Assembly: GCF_003122325.1 (NCBI RefSeq) | Contig: NZ_QFBC01000003.1 | Location: 62,001-126,000 of the forward strand | Length of the DNA: 64,000 bases | Direction of reading: 5' to 3' | Origin: Rhizobium album | GTDB taxonomy: Bacteria; Pseudomonadota; Alphaproteobacteria; Rhizobiales; Rhizobiaceae | In this document: piece by piece, positions 8,605 through 18,051 of the stretch | Layout of the letters: every line of letters begins with the position of its first letter | Numbering within the stretch: the first letter of the stretch is position 1 | Translations under genes and position numbers: made by a program | Notes under the pieces: generated by a model | Told to the model about the DNA's origin: nothing | Seen by the model: only the letters and a program-made list of their open reading frames with translations | The model's database searches: none

Positions 8605-11406
8605 TTGACTGAACAAACACCCCCGGGTGGCGGCAAATATCCGCCAGGCATCGAACCTATTTCCATTATGGAGGAAATGCAGCGGTCGTATCTCGATTAC
8701 GCCATGAGCGTCATCGTCAGCCGCGCGCTTCCTGATGTCCGCGACGGGCTGAAGCCCGTGCATCGGCGCATCCTGTACGGCATGTCCGAACTGGGCATCG
8801 ACTGGAACAAGAAATACGTCAAATGTGCGCGCGTCACTGGCGACGTGATGGGTAAATACCATCCGCACGGCAATGCGGCGATCTACGATGCGCTGGCGCG
8901 CATGGCGCAGGACTGGTCGCTCCGCCTGCCGTTGATCGACGGCCAGGGCAATTTCGGCTCGGTCGACGGCGACCCGCCGGCGGCCGAACGCTACACCGAG
9001 TGCCGCTTGCAGAAGTCGGCGCACGCGCTTTTGGACGATCTCGACAAGGAAACCGTCGATTTCCGCGACAACTACGACGGCACGCTGAACGAACCGGCAG
9101 TCCTGCCGGCGAAATTCCCCAACCTGCTGGTCAACGGCGCCGGCGGCATCGCCGTCGGCATGGCGACCAACATTCCGCCGCACAACCTGTCGGAAGTCAT
9201 CAACGCCTGCATCGCGCTGATCGAAAATCCGGCGATGGAGCTGCCGGAACTGATGCAGATCATTCCCGGCCCGGATTTCCCGACCGGCGCGCTGATCCTC
9301 GGCCGCTCCGGCATCCGCTCGGCCTATGAGACCGGCCGCGGTTCGGTGATCATGCGTGGCGTCGCCCGCATCGAGCCGATGCGCGGCGACCGCGAGCAGA
9401 TCATCATCTCCGAAATTCCCTACCAGGTGAACAAGGCGACGATGATCGAGAAGATGGCCGAACTGGTGCGCGAAAAGCGCATCGAGGGCATTTCCGACCT
9501 GCGCGACGAATCCGACCGCCAGGGATACCGCGTCGTCGTCGAGCTGAAGCGCGACGCCAATGCCGAGGTCATCCTCAACCAGCTCTATCGCTACACGCCG
9601 CTGCAGACCTCCTTCGGCTGCAACATGGTGGCGCTCAACGGCGGCAAGCCGGAACAGCTGACGCTGCTGGACATGCTGCGCGCTTTCGTTTCCTTCCGTG
9701 AAGAGGTCATTAGCCGGCGAACGAAATACCTGCTGCGCAAGGCGCGCGAGCGGGCGCACGTCTTGGTCGGCCTGGCGATTGCGGTGGCCAACATCGACGA
9801 AGTCATCCGCGTCATCCGCGAAGCGCCGGATCCGCAGACGGCACGCGAAACCCTCATGGAACGCCGCTGGCCGGCCGTCGAGGTCGAATCGCTGATCCGC
9901 CTGATCGACGACCCGCGCCATCGCATCAATGACGACCTCACCTACAATCTCTCAGAGGAACAGGCACGCGCCATCCTCGAGCTTCGTCTTGCCCGCCTGA
10001 CGGCGCTCGGCCGCGACGAAATCGGCGACGAACTCAACAAGATCGGCGAGGAAATCAAGGAATATCTCGACATCCTGTCGTCGCGCCTGCGCATCCAGAG
10101 CATCGTCAAGGACGAACTCGGCGCCATCCGCGACGAGTTCGGCACGCCGCGCCGCACCGAGATCATCGACGGCGGCCTCGAAATGGAAGACGAGGACCTG
10201 ATCGCCCGTGAGGACATGGTGGTCACGGTTTCGCACCTCGGCTACATCAAGCGCGTGCCGCTCGCCACCTACCGGGCGCAGCGCCGCGGCGGCAAGGGCC
10301 GGTCGGGCATGGCCACGCGTGACGAGGATTTCGTTACCCGGCTATTCGTTGCCAATACGCACACGCCGGTTCTGTTCTTCTCGTCCCGCGGTATCGTCTA
10401 CAAGGAGAAGGTCTGGCGCCTGCCGATCGGCACGCCGCAATCGCGCGGCAAGGCGCTGATCAACATGCTGCCGCTGGAGCCCGGCGAACGCATCACCACC
10501 ATCATGCCGCTGCCGGAGGACGAGGACAGCTGGGACAACCTCGACGTGATGTTCTCGACGACGCGCGGCACCGTGCGCCGCAACAAGCTGTCGGATTTCG
10601 TCCAGGTCAACCGCAACGGCAAGATCGCCATGAAGCTGGAGGAGGACGGCGACGAAATCCTCTCGGTGGAAACCTGCACAGGTCCCAACCTCGATCTCGG
10701 CCTTCCCGGCGACGACGTGCTGCTGACGACGGCGCTTGGCCAGTGCATCCGCTTCCCGGTGGACGACGTGCGCGTCTTTGCCGGCCGCAATTCGGTCGGC
10801 GTGCGCGGCATCACGCTCGGCAGCGGCGACCGCATCATCTCGATGACCATTGTCGGCCATGTCGAAGCGGAACCTTGGGAGCGCGCCGCCTATCTGAAGC
10901 GGTCTGCGGCCGAGCGTCGTGCCAGCGGCGTCGATGAGGACGATATCGCCCTCGTCGGCGAGGAGGTCTCGGAAGAGGGCCAGCTTTCCGATGAACGCTA
11001 CGAATACCTGAAGGAGCGCGAACAGTTCGTGCTCACGGTTTCGGAAAAGGGTTTTGGCAAGCGGTCTTCTTCTTACGATTTCCGTACCTCGGGCCGTGGC
11101 GGCAAGGGCATTCGTGCCACCGACACGTCGAAGACCGGCGAGATCGGCGAGCTGGTCGCAGCCTTCCCGATCCTCGACGCCGACCAGATCATGCTCGTCT
11201 CCGATGGCGGCCAGCTGATCCGCGTACCGGTCGGCGGTATCCGCATCGCCAGCCGCGCCACCAAGGGCGTGACGATCTTCTCCACCGCCAAGGATGAGAA
11301 GGTGGTTTCGGTCGAGCGCATCAGCGAGCCGGAGAGCGATGAAGACAATGGATCGGACATCGAGGCCGACGGCAACGGCGGCGAAGCCGGCACCACGGCC
11401 GAATAA
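8605..11406 (+). CDS. gyrA: DNA gyrase subunit A
   Basis: 933 residues, somewhat longer than the E. coli protein. GyrA is the DNA breakage-reunion subunit of the A2B2 gyrase that introduces negative supercoils. The catalytic tyrosine is Tyr130 in [10 protein letters not shown], and the C-terminal beta-pinwheel repeats include the GyrA box QRRGGKG near residue 555. Translation starts at TTG (8605-8607), giving [18 protein letters not shown]; no ATG lies between it and the conserved [17 protein letters not shown]. In the quinolone region the sequence [10 protein letters not shown] places Asn90 and Ala91 where E. coli has Asp82 and Ser83. A 35-residue acidic insertion precedes the last two blades. 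Confidence 0.98.
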   Translation: MTEQTPPGGGKYPPGIEPISIMEEMQRSYLDYAMSVIVSRALPDVRDGLKPVHRRILYGMSELGIDWNKKYVKCARVTGDVMGKYHPHGNAAIYDALARMAQDWSLRLPLIDGQGNFGSVDGDPPAAERYTECRLQKSAHALLDDLDKETVDFRDNYDGTLNEPAVLPAKFPNLLVNGAGGIAVGMATNIPPHNLSEVINACIALIENPAMELPELMQIIPGPDFPTGALILGRSGIRSAYETGRGSVIMRGVARIEPMRGDREQIIISEIPYQVNKATMIEKMAELVREKRIEGISDLRDESDRQGYRVVVELKRDANAEVILNQLYRYTPLQTSFGCNMVALNGGKPEQLTLLDMLRAFVSFREEVISRRTKYLLRKARERAHVLVGLAIAVANIDEVIRVIREAPDPQTARETLMERRWPAVEVESLIRLIDDPRHRINDDLTYNLSEEQARAILELRLARLTALGRDEIGDELNKIGEEIKEYLDILSSRLRIQSIVKDELGAIRDEFGTPRRTEIIDGGLEMEDEDLIAREDMVVTVSHLGYIKRVPLATYRAQRRGGKGRSGMATRDEDFVTRLFVANTHTPVLFFSSRGIVYKEKVWRLPIGTPQSRGKALINMLPLEPGERITTIMPLPEDEDSWDNLDVMFSTTRGTVRRNKLSDFVQVNRNGKIAMKLEEDGDEILSVETCTGPNLDLGLPGDDVLLTTALGQCIRFPVDDVRVFAGRNSVGVRGITLGSGDRIISMTIVGHVEAEPWERAAYLKRSAAERRASGVDEDDIALVGEEVSEEGQLSDERYEYLKEREQFVLTVSEKGFGKRSSSYDFRTSGRGGKGIRATDTSKTGEIGELVAAFPILDADQIMLVSDGGQLIRVPVGGIRIASRATKGVTIFSTAKDEKVVSVERISEPESDEDNGSDIEADGNGGEAGTTAE

Positions 11407-11435
11407 GCGACCTGTATTGATCCATCATGAACAGG

Positions 11436-11462
11436 ACGGGCGGCACGAGCCGCCCGTTTTGC
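11436..11462 (+). terminator. Rho-independent terminator of gyrA
   Basis: Perfect 9-bp stem ACGGGCGGC / GCCGCCCGT with loop ACGA, followed by TTTT, 30 bp after the gyrA stop codon. Confidence 0.85.
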
Positions 11463-11490
11463 GTTTATGGCGGCCCTGTCAGGGCAAAGA

Positions 11491-11523
11491 AAAAACCGGA
11501 CGGGAGGAGCCATCCGGTTTTTT
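11491..11523. terminator. Second, bidirectional terminator-like hairpin
   Basis: Stem ACCGGA / TCCGGT with a 12-base loop, preceded by an A-run and followed by a T-run, so it can end transcription from either side: gyrA on the plus strand and the small minus-strand ORF at 11569-11703. Confidence 0.7.
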
Positions 11524-11568
11524 GCAGAAGCGGCGGGAGGAGGTGCCGCTTTGATAAAGGGATGTGCG

Positions 11569-11703
11569 TCAGAAGGCGCGGTGAGCCCGCGTCAGTTCCT
11601 TCATGTCTTCGCTTTCGCGCCTGAGTTCGGAGAGGGCCGATACCACGGACGCGACGAACATCGAGCTGATCAGAGCGGCGAGTACGGTCAAAGTCAGAAA
11701 CAT
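11569..11703 (-). CDS. Small membrane protein, 44 residues, unknown
   Basis: Begins MFLTLTVLAALISSMFVASV, a single predicted transmembrane helix, followed by a charged tail ELRRESEDMKELTRAHRAF. The ATG at 11703 has a good ribosome site (GGAAAGGAAAGATCC). It ends just before the bidirectional terminator at 11491-11523. I do not recognise the family. The start signal and the helix-plus-charged-tail layout support a real small protein, but no homology can be cited. Confidence 0.5.
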   Translation of the reverse strand: MFLTLTVLAALISSMFVASVVSALSELRRESEDMKELTRAHRAF

Positions 11704-11753
11704 GGATCTTTCCTTTCCTTGGTGGCCGGCGATCTCTATCGCCTTTCTTGTCG

Positions 11754-11912
11754 TCAATATTGACTGAGCTTGTATGAACGCGCTGTTACTTCGGTGACGC
11801 CGGTTTTAGCGACCGCGGTGCCGTTTTCGCCGTAGAGCGAGACGGTTGCCGTCAGCATGGCGCCGACCATGCACATCCAGACCAGGCTGATCATCGAAAT
11901 CTTGTCGAACAT
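11754..11912 (-). CDS. Small membrane protein, 52 residues, unknown
   Basis: Starts MFDKISMISLVWMCMVGAML, one hydrophobic segment (about 7-25), then a short probably periplasmic tail with the sequence SLYGENGTAVAKTGVTEVTA. A moderate ribosome site, GAAGAGA, lies 10 bases upstream of the ATG. It is 50 bp upstream of the 44-residue small protein on the same strand, and the two could form a dicistron. No family recognised. Confidence 0.45.
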   Translation of the reverse strand: MFDKISMISLVWMCMVGAMLTATVSLYGENGTAVAKTGVTEVTARSYKLSQY

Positions 11913-12022
11913 GATTTTGTTTCTCTTCAGATTTTTTTGCATATCTGCTTTCCGGTAACTAAATGCGCAGGGTTAAATTTTGTTCCAGGGTCCTGGTGAG
12001 ACTACCTTAACCAAAATTCGTC

Positions 12023-12235
12023 TTAAGCCTCTTTGAATGGCTCGTTCATCTGGCGTTCAGCTTTCTGGAGCCGCATCGGCTTACGTTGGGGGCGGGGTCC
12101 GGCAATTCCGGCGGCCAGATGGCGCCATGAAGCCGGTGTGCGCCACTCGACGCTGCAGGCCCGGTCGAAGCGGTGAAAGGCCCATTCGAGCACCAGCGAT
12201 GCGGCCACCGTGGCGAGGGTCAACAACACAAGCAT
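12023..12235 (-). CDS. Small single-pass membrane protein, 70 residues, unknown
   Basis: N-terminal hydrophobic helix ([20 protein letters not shown]) then a basic cytoplasmic-looking tail ending [11 protein letters not shown]. The ribosome site is weak. The last codons form one copy of an imperfect 30-bp repeat whose second copy (12314-12343) encodes a very similar tail, [13 protein letters not shown], in the same orientation. The differences include synonymous third-position changes, suggesting the peptide matters. Function unknown. Confidence 0.4.
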   Translation of the reverse strand: MLVLLTLATVAASLVLEWAFHRFDRACSVEWRTPASWRHLAAGIAGPRPQRKPMRLQKAERQMNEPFKEA

Positions 12236-12439
12236 CGTCTTTTCGTCCCGTTTTCTTTGAGGCGCCCCGCCTCATCCCTGGCGCAATCCAACCATTTTCA
12301 GGCTGAAACAGGCTTGAATGGCGCATTCATCGGCCGTTCACCTGCAAGGCGCCGGGCCGGGGCAGGGGGAAAGCCGCAAAAGGCTTGCAGCGCCGGCTCT
12401 TCCGTGACAAAAGGCCTCGAAACCGAAAGCCGGCCGATC

Positions 12440-12934
12440 ATGATCACAGCGTTTTATCCCGGGTCCTTCGATCCGATGACCAACGGACATCTGGACATCC
12501 TCGTGCAGGCGCTGGCGCTGACGCCGCGGGTCATCGTCGCCATCGGTGTTCATCCGGGCAAGACGCCGCTGTTTTCTTTCGAAGAGCGCGCCGATCTCAT
12601 TCGCCGGTCGATCGCCGACGTGTTGCCGGAAAAGGCGGATGGCGTTTCGGTCGTCTCCTTTGGCAATCTCGTCGTCGATGCGGCGCGCGAACACGGCGCC
12701 AGCCTGCTGATCCGCGGCCTGCGCGACGGCACCGATCTCGATTACGAAATGCAGATGGCGGGGATGAACCGGCGCATGGCGCCGGATGTCCAGACCGTCT
12801 TCCTGCCGGCGGAACCGGCCTCGCGGCCCATTACCGCCACATTGGTGCGCCAGATCGCAGCCATGGGCGGGGATGTCAGCGGTTTTGTTCCTGCTACGGT
12901 TTTCCGGGCGCTCAAGGCCCGTTTTGTGTCTTGA
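12440..12934 (+). CDS. coaD: Phosphopantetheine adenylyltransferase
   Basis: 164 residues, normal length. CoaD transfers AMP from ATP to 4'-phosphopantetheine, giving dephospho-CoA, the penultimate CoA step. The nucleotidyltransferase signature [13 protein letters not shown] (TxGH at 14-17) and the second ATP motif [12 protein letters not shown] near the C-terminus are present. The ATG at 12440 gives the canonical [12 protein letters not shown] start, though its ribosome site is weak. First gene of the group coaD-cyclophilin-cyclophilin. Confidence 0.97.
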   Translation: MITAFYPGSFDPMTNGHLDILVQALALTPRVIVAIGVHPGKTPLFSFEERADLIRRSIADVLPEKADGVSVVSFGNLVVDAAREHGASLLIRGLRDGTDLDYEMQMAGMNRRMAPDVQTVFLPAEPASRPITATLVRQIAAMGGDVSGFVPATVFRALKARFVS

Positions 12935-12960
12935 GCCTTAGCCATACGAATGGAGCTCAC

Positions 12961-13530
12961 ATGAAATATTTTACTCTCGCCTTTGCGGCGGTTCTCTATG
13001 TCGCCTCCTTCGCCGGCGAGGTCATCGCCCAGCAGGCGCAGCATTTGCTGACCATCCAGCTCAAGGACGGCCCCGTCGTCATCGAGCTTGACCCGAAGAA
13101 CGCTCCGAAGCACGTCGCCCAGATCGAGGCGCTGGCCAAGAACGGCGACTATGACAACGTCGCCTTCCACCGCGTCATCGACGGTTTCATGGCCCAGACC
13201 GGCGACGTCCAGTACGGCGACATGAACGACGGCTTCGACGCATCCGCTGCCGGCACCGGCGGTTCGAAGCTCCCCGATATCCCCGCCGAATTTTCCGACG
13301 TGCCCTTCAAGCGCGGCACCGTCGGCATGGCGCGCGCCCAGGACCCGAATTCCGCCAATTCGCAGTTCTTCATCATGTTCGCCGACGGCGATTTCCTCAA
13401 CGGCCAGTACACGGTCGTCGGCAAGGTCGTTTCGGGCATGGAAAACGTCGACAATATCAAGCGTGGCGAAGGCCAGAACGGCGAAGTCAGCGATCCCGAC
13501 CGGATGATCAAGGTCACCGTCGGCAAATAA
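12961..13530 (+). CDS. ppiA: Secreted cyclophilin-type peptidyl-prolyl isomerase
   Basis: 189 residues. A signal peptide of about 23 residues (MKYFTLAFAAVLYVASFAGE, cut after VIA) directs the enzyme to the periplasm. The cyclophilin domain fills the rest, with active-site Arg71 in FHRVIDGFMAQTGD and NSANSQFFIMF. It catalyses cis-trans isomerisation at proline during folding of exported proteins. GGAGCTCAC gives a good ribosome site before the ATG. Lies 26 bp after coaD and 34 bp before the cytoplasmic paralogue. Confidence 0.95.
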   Translation: MKYFTLAFAAVLYVASFAGEVIAQQAQHLLTIQLKDGPVVIELDPKNAPKHVAQIEALAKNGDYDNVAFHRVIDGFMAQTGDVQYGDMNDGFDASAAGTGGSKLPDIPAEFSDVPFKRGTVGMARAQDPNSANSQFFIMFADGDFLNGQYTVVGKVVSGMENVDNIKRGEGQNGEVSDPDRMIKVTVGK

Positions 13531-13564
13531 ACAGCGCGCCAGCGCAGCCATAAAGGAGAAAGAC

Positions 13565-14080
13565 ATGGCCGAGATCAAGGATCCCGAAAACACCCTCATC
13601 CTCGAAACCACCAAGGGCAAGGTCGTCATCCAGCTTCTGCCGGAAGTGGCGCCGGAGCATGTCGCCCGCATCAAGGAACTGGCCCGCGAAAAGGCCTATG
13701 ACGGCGTGGTGTTCCACCGCGTCATCGAGGATTTCATGGCCCAGACCGGCGACGTGGAATATGGCAAGCAGGGTTCGGAAACCTTCAACCCGGGCCGGGC
13801 CGGCATGGGCGGTTCTTCCAAGCCGGACCTGAAGGCGGAATTCTCCGCAACCTCGCATACGCGCGGCACCTGCTCGATGGCCCGCTCGCAGAACCCGAAC
13901 TCGGCCAACTCGCAGTTCTTCATCTGCTTCACCGACGCCCCCTGGCTGAACAAGCAATATTCGGTCTGGGGCCAGGTCATCGAAGGCATGGACAATGTCG
14001 ACAAGATCAAGCGCGGCGAGCCGGTGCGCGATCCCGACTCGATCGTTTCCGCACGGGTTGCCGCCGACGCCGCAGCCTGA
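13565..14080 (+). CDS. ppiB: Cytoplasmic cyclophilin-type peptidyl-prolyl isomerase
   Basis: 171 residues, no signal peptide. Core motifs are FHRVIEDFMAQTGD (active-site Arg52) and NPNSANSQFFICFTDAPWL. Strong ribosome site AAAGGAGAAAGAC. A clear tandem paralogue of the preceding periplasmic enzyme, this one acting in the cytoplasm. A terminator follows at 14097-14127. Confidence 0.95.
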   Translation: MAEIKDPENTLILETTKGKVVIQLLPEVAPEHVARIKELAREKAYDGVVFHRVIEDFMAQTGDVEYGKQGSETFNPGRAGMGGSSKPDLKAEFSATSHTRGTCSMARSQNPNSANSQFFICFTDAPWLNKQYSVWGQVIEGMDNVDKIKRGEPVRDPDSIVSARVAADAAA

Positions 14081-14096
14081 TCTTTCTCGCCATCGC

Positions 14097-14127
14097 AAAA
14101 CCGCCCTGCCTGTCCGGGGCGGTTTTT
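14097..14127 (+). terminator. Rho-independent terminator after ppiB
   Basis: Stem AACCGCCC / GGGCGGTT followed by TTTTT, 17 bp after the ppiB stop; closes the coaD-ppiA-ppiB group. Confidence 0.85.
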
Positions 14128-14168
14128 GCTTTTTCTCGTAGACTACGTTCTTCTAGGGATTCGCTGTC

Positions 14169-14618
14169 ATGGCTGGAATTTTATGGGCGTTGTTCGGCAT
14201 TGCCGCGGGCGCCTGCATCGCGTTTCAGGCACCGATCAATGCACAGCTCGGACGCGGCCTTGGCCTTCCCGTCGCCGCGGCGATGATCTCGTTCCTGGCC
14301 GGCGCCATCGTGCTCGGCATTATCACCGTCGTCTTCACCCGCGTCGAGGGAACGGTGCTGGATTGGCGTGCGCCGGCGCCCTGGCTGTATGTCGCCGGCG
14401 GCTGCCTCGGCGGTTTCTATGTAACCGCCGCCGTACTGCTGACGCCACGCATCGGCGCGACGGAGCTGATGGCCTTCGCCATCGCCGGCCAGCTCTGCGC
14501 CGGCCTCGTCATCGACCGATTCGGGCTGCTCGACGTTGCCGTGCGCGAAATCAGCGTCGGGCGGCTGGCGGGGGCGATGCTGCTTTGCGTCGGCGTCCTG
14601 ATGATCCGGATGTTCTGA
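14169..14618 (+). CDS. Half-size DMT-superfamily membrane protein (YdcZ/DUF606 type)
   Basis: 149 residues and about five transmembrane segments, starting MAGILWALFGIAAGACIAFQ. The stretch INAQLGRGLGLPVAAAMISF is typical of YdcZ/DUF606, half-size drug/metabolite transporter relatives probably working as dimers. Substrate unknown. It ends three bases before queA, so it is probably co-transcribed with queA-tgt, but there is no other reason to tie it to queuosine. Confidence 0.85.
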   Translation: MAGILWALFGIAAGACIAFQAPINAQLGRGLGLPVAAAMISFLAGAIVLGIITVVFTRVEGTVLDWRAPAPWLYVAGGCLGGFYVTAAVLLTPRIGATELMAFAIAGQLCAGLVIDRFGLLDVAVREISVGRLAGAMLLCVGVLMIRMF

Positions 14619-14621
14619 GCC

Positions 14622-15704
14622 ATGCGCGTCGATCTCTTCGATTTCGATCTTCCGGAAGACAACATCGCGCTCAGGCCGGCCGAGCCGCGCGAAAGCGCCC
14701 GGTTGCTCGTCGTCCGGCCGGATGCAGAACCGATGCTTGCCGATCACCACGTCGGCGACCTGCCGTCCTTCCTGCGCCCGGGCGATGCGCTGGTGTTCAA
14801 CGACACCAAGGTCATCCCGGCGCAGTTGGAGGGGATCCGCAGGCGCGAGGGCGCCGGCGGCCAACAGGTTTCGGCAACGCTTCACATGCGCGTGGCGCCC
14901 GACCGCTGGAAGGCTTTCGCCAAGCCCGGCAAGCGCATCAAGGTCGGAGACCGCATCAGCTTCGGCCACAACGGCGACGTTTGCCTGCTCGGCACGCTCG
15001 ATGCCGCCGTCGAGGAGAAGGGCGAAGGCGGCGAAGTTACGCTGCTTTTCGATCTCTCCGGCCCGGCGCTCGACGAGGCCATCGCCATCGCCGGCCATAT
15101 TCCGCTGCCGCCCTACATCGCCGCCAAGCGTCCGGACGACGACCAGGACCGGCGCGACTACCAGACCATTTATGCCCGGGAGGAGGGCGCCGTCGCGGCC
15201 CCCACCGCCGGGCTGCATTTTACCCCGAGCCTGTTCGAAACACTCGACAAGGCCGGCATCGAACGGCATTTCGTCACCCTGCATGTCGGTGCCGGCACCT
15301 TCCTGCCGGTCAAGGCAGACGATACGGCCGACCACAAGATGCACCAGGAGATCGGCACGGTCGATGCCGCGACGGCTGCTAGACTCAATGCGGTGAAGGC
15401 AAGCGGCGGGCGAATCGTCTGCGTCGGCACAACCTCGCTGCGGTTGATCGAAAGTGCGGCCGCGGATGACGGCACCATACGGCCGTGGTCCGGCGCCACC
15501 GGCATCTTCATCACCCCCGGCTACCGTTTTAAGGCGGTGGACGTGCTGATGACCAATTTCCACCTGCCGCGCTCGACGCTGTTCATGCTGGTCTCGGCCT
15601 TCAGCGGCCTGGAGACCATGCGGGCGGCCTATGCGCATGCCATCGAAACCGGCTATCGTTTTTATTCTTATGGCGATGCCAGCCTGCTTTTCCGGAAAGA
15701 CTGA
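14622..15704 (+). CDS. queA: S-adenosylmethionine:tRNA ribosyltransferase-isomerase
   Basis: 360 residues, full length. QueA moves the ribosyl moiety of SAM onto preQ1-modified tRNA, giving epoxyqueuosine. The start [20 protein letters not shown], the block [20 protein letters not shown] and the C-terminal [17 protein letters not shown] are diagnostic. Its stop codon overlaps the tgt start (TGATG), so the two queuosine genes are translationally coupled. Confidence 0.97.
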   Translation: MRVDLFDFDLPEDNIALRPAEPRESARLLVVRPDAEPMLADHHVGDLPSFLRPGDALVFNDTKVIPAQLEGIRRREGAGGQQVSATLHMRVAPDRWKAFAKPGKRIKVGDRISFGHNGDVCLLGTLDAAVEEKGEGGEVTLLFDLSGPALDEAIAIAGHIPLPPYIAAKRPDDDQDRRDYQTIYAREEGAVAAPTAGLHFTPSLFETLDKAGIERHFVTLHVGAGTFLPVKADDTADHKMHQEIGTVDAATAARLNAVKASGGRIVCVGTTSLRLIESAAADDGTIRPWSGATGIFITPGYRFKAVDVLMTNFHLPRSTLFMLVSAFSGLETMRAAYAHAIETGYRFYSYGDASLLFRKD

Positions 15705-16834
15705 TGAGCGAAACCTTTCAATTCAACCTGAAGAAGGTCGAAGGCAGCGCCCGCCTCGGCGAGATCACCATGCCGCGCGGCACGATCCGCACGCCGGCCT
15801 TCATGCCGGTCGGCACGGTCGGCACCGTCAAGGCGATGTATCTCGATCAGGTGCGCGACAGCGGCGCCGACATCATCCTCGGCAACACCTACCACCTGAT
15901 GCTGCGGCCCGGTCCCGAACGGGTCGCCCGCCTCGGCGGCCTCCACGAGCTGATCCGCTGGCCGCATCCGATCCTTACCGACAGCGGCGGCTTCCAGGTC
16001 ATGTCGCTCTCCAGCCTGCGCAAGCTAGACGAGCAGGGCGTCACCTTCAAGAGCCACGTCGACGGCTCGACGCACCATATGTCGCCGGAACGTTCGATCG
16101 AGATCCAGGGCCTGCTCGACTCGGACATCCAGATGCAGCTCGATGAATGCGTGGCGTTGCCGGCCGAACCGAAGGACATCGAGCGCGCCATGGAAATGTC
16201 GCTGCGCTGGGCCGAACGCTGCCGCGTCGCCTTCGGCGAGCAGCCGGGCAAAGCGATGTTCGGTATCGTCCAGGGCGGCGACGTGCAGGCCCTGCGCGTC
16301 CGCTCTGCCGAAGGCCTGAAGCAACTCGACCTCAAGGGGTATGCCGTCGGCGGCTTGGCGGTCGGCGAGCCGCAGCCTGTGATGCTCGACATGCTCGACA
16401 TCACCCTGCCGGTGCTGCCGACGGAAAAGCCGCGTTACCTGATGGGCGTCGGCACGCCGGACGATATCCTGAAATCGGTGGCCCGCGGCATCGACATGTT
16501 CGACTGCGTCATGCCGACCCGCTCCGGCCGCCACGGGCTGGCCTTCACGCGCCGCGGCAAGGTCAACATCCGCAACGCCCGCCACGCCGAGGACAGCCGT
16601 CCGCTCGACGAGGAATCGACCTGCCCGGCAGCGCGCGACTATTCCCGCGCCTACCTGCACCATCTCGTCCGTTCCAACGAGGCGTTGGGCGGCATGCTGC
16701 TGTCGTGGAACAACCTGCATTATTACCAGGAATTGATGCAGGGGATCCGCAAGTCCATCGCCGAAGGACGTTTCCGCGATTTTTACGCCGAAACGCTGGA
16801 AAACTGGGCGCAGGGCGACATTCCCCCGCGCTGA
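15704..16834 (+). CDS. tgt: Queuine/preQ1 tRNA-guanine transglycosylase
   Basis: 376 residues. Tgt exchanges guanine 34 for preQ1 in GUN-anticodon tRNAs, the step before QueA. The catalytic aspartates are in place ([13 protein letters not shown] and [17 protein letters not shown]), as is the base-recognition segment FGIVQGG. The C-terminal zinc site is unusual: bacterial Tgt normally has C-x-C-x2-C followed by a histidine about 25 residues on, but here the stretch is [20 protein letters not shown], keeping only the middle cysteine. Bases 16606-16635 read this way without ambiguity and the frame is open to the end, so this is a substitution and not a frameshift. Confidence 0.96.
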   Translation: MSETFQFNLKKVEGSARLGEITMPRGTIRTPAFMPVGTVGTVKAMYLDQVRDSGADIILGNTYHLMLRPGPERVARLGGLHELIRWPHPILTDSGGFQVMSLSSLRKLDEQGVTFKSHVDGSTHHMSPERSIEIQGLLDSDIQMQLDECVALPAEPKDIERAMEMSLRWAERCRVAFGEQPGKAMFGIVQGGDVQALRVRSAEGLKQLDLKGYAVGGLAVGEPQPVMLDMLDITLPVLPTEKPRYLMGVGTPDDILKSVARGIDMFDCVMPTRSGRHGLAFTRRGKVNIRNARHAEDSRPLDEESTCPAARDYSRAYLHHLVRSNEALGGMLLSWNNLHYYQELMQGIRKSIAEGRFRDFYAETLENWAQGDIPPR

Positions 16835-16844
16835 GGCAAGACCG

Positions 16845-17270
16845 TCAGATACCGGTGCTCTGCGTCGTGCGGAGCATCTGCACCCCGTTGATCTTGTAGC
16901 TGCCATCGGGCTGGCGCTGCAGCTGGTAGAGCGCCGAATAATCCTTGCCTTCGGTACCGGTGATCAAGAGTTCCTGGATCACCGTCTCGCCGCCATTGAT
17001 GCTTTTCGAGCGGCCGAAGGCATAATTGCCGGGGCGATAGACCGGCGTGTAGCTTTTCCGCACCATGTCGAAGAAACGATCCTTATCCGGAAAGATCGAT
17101 TTGATCGTCGGCGACGCATATGAATAAGCGGCATCGGCATCGTTCTTCAGAAAGGCGGCGATCTGGCGCTCGATGATCGATTGCCCCGCCACCACGGGGT
17201 CTTCGGCAAGGGCAGCGGGCGGCACGGCAAGAAGAAGGGCACTGACGGCAAGGACTTGCGAAAGGCGCAT
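16845..17270 (-). CDS. Secreted DUF4864 protein
   Basis: 141 residues. Signal peptide (MRLSQVLAVSALLLAVPPAA, cleaved after ALA), then one DUF4864 domain of the NTF2-like type: IIERQIAAFLKNDADAAYSY, FPDKDRFFDMVRKSYTPVYR and a final YKINGVQML strand. Members are exported alphaproteobacterial proteins without an assigned role. Stands alone, convergent with tgt. Confidence 0.85.
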   Translation of the reverse strand: MRLSQVLAVSALLLAVPPAALAEDPVVAGQSIIERQIAAFLKNDADAAYSYASPTIKSIFPDKDRFFDMVRKSYTPVYRPGNYAFGRSKSINGGETVIQELLITGTEGKDYSALYQLQRQPDGSYKINGVQMLRTTQSTGI

Positions 17271-17420
17271 GGTGATTCTCCTTCGACGAAGGAAGAATAT
17301 TAGGACGGAATGCTTGTTTGGAAAGCGGCGCCTTCCTTTTGCCTGCTTTGCAACACGAACGCGGAACCAAATCCCGTCCTGCCAGTTCCCTTGGTCATCT
17401 AGGATGAATTGGAGAACATC

Positions 17421-17675
17421 ATGTCTCGGTCCATGCCCGCGACGTCAGTCGCGGCAGCGGGTTTCCTGTTGACCGCTGCCTTCCCCGCCTCGGCTGCGCT
17501 CGAAAGCGACGTCGGTTTCTCACCACTGCCGGAAGTGCAGGTTTCTTACAACGACGTCACCAATACCGTGCAGAAACGGGCCGGTTGCAACGAAGTCAAG
17601 GCAACGATTCTCGTTGATGAAAACGGACGCATGGTGGCGCTGCTCTACACCACCGATCCGGAAGCGGCCTGCTAG
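17421..17675 (+). CDS. Small secreted protein, unknown
   Basis: 84 residues. Signal-peptide-like start (MSRSMPATSVAAAGFLLTAA, cleaved near ASA), then about 57 residues with two cysteines (Cys59 in RAGCNEVK and the C-terminal residue) that might pair. The ATG at 17421 is preceded by the ribosome site TTGGAGAAC; a TTG at 17409 would lie inside that site. I do not recognise the family. Confidence 0.6.
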   Translation: MSRSMPATSVAAAGFLLTAAFPASAALESDVGFSPLPEVQVSYNDVTNTVQKRAGCNEVKATILVDENGRMVALLYTTDPEAAC

Positions 17676-17736
17676 AGTCTGGAACATTTGCCCTCTCCCC
17701 GGGTTCGGATGGGCAGTTCGAAAAAGGAGAACGACG

Positions 17737-18051
17737 ATGCCCAGAGGCGACAAATCGAAATACACCGAGAAGCAGGAACGCAAGGCCGACCATATTGCCG
17801 AAGGTTACGAGGACCGCGGCGTTTCGGCCAAGGAGGCTGAACGTCGCGCCTGGGCGACGGTCAACAAGGACAGCGGCGGCGGCAACAAGTCCGGCTCCGG
17901 CCGCGGCCATCCCGATACCAACGCCTCGGCAAAGAAGGGTGGCAAGAAAGGCGGCGAAGCGTCTGCCAACCGGTCGCCAGCAGAACGCTCCGCCTCGGCG
18001 AAAAAAGCGGCTGCGACCCGCAAGCGCAACGAACAGCATGCAAGCCACTGA
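17737..18051 (+). CDS. Small basic hydrophilic protein (PRGDKSKYT type)
   Basis: 104 residues, no membrane segment. The N-terminus MPRGDKSKYTEKQERKADHI and the block EAERRAWATVNKDSGGGNKSG recur in proteobacterial proteins often labelled plasmid stabilisation protein without good support. The Lys/Ala/Ser-rich C-terminal half looks disordered and histone-tail-like, so nucleic-acid contact is possible but unproven. Ribosome site AAAAAGGAGAACGAC. Its 3' end overlaps the likely start of udgX by 14 bp, implying co-transcription. Confidence 0.75.
   Translation: MPRGDKSKYTEKQERKADHIAEGYEDRGVSAKEAERRAWATVNKDSGGGNKSGSGRGHPDTNASAKKGGKKGGEASANRSPAERSASAKKAAATRKRNEQHASH

Noticed and set aside
14169-15704. 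The YdcZ-like membrane protein as a queuosine-precursor transporter because it precedes queA-tgt
   Set aside because: Its sequence is of the DUF606 type, not of a known queuine/preQ transporter family, and adjacency alone is weak evidence.
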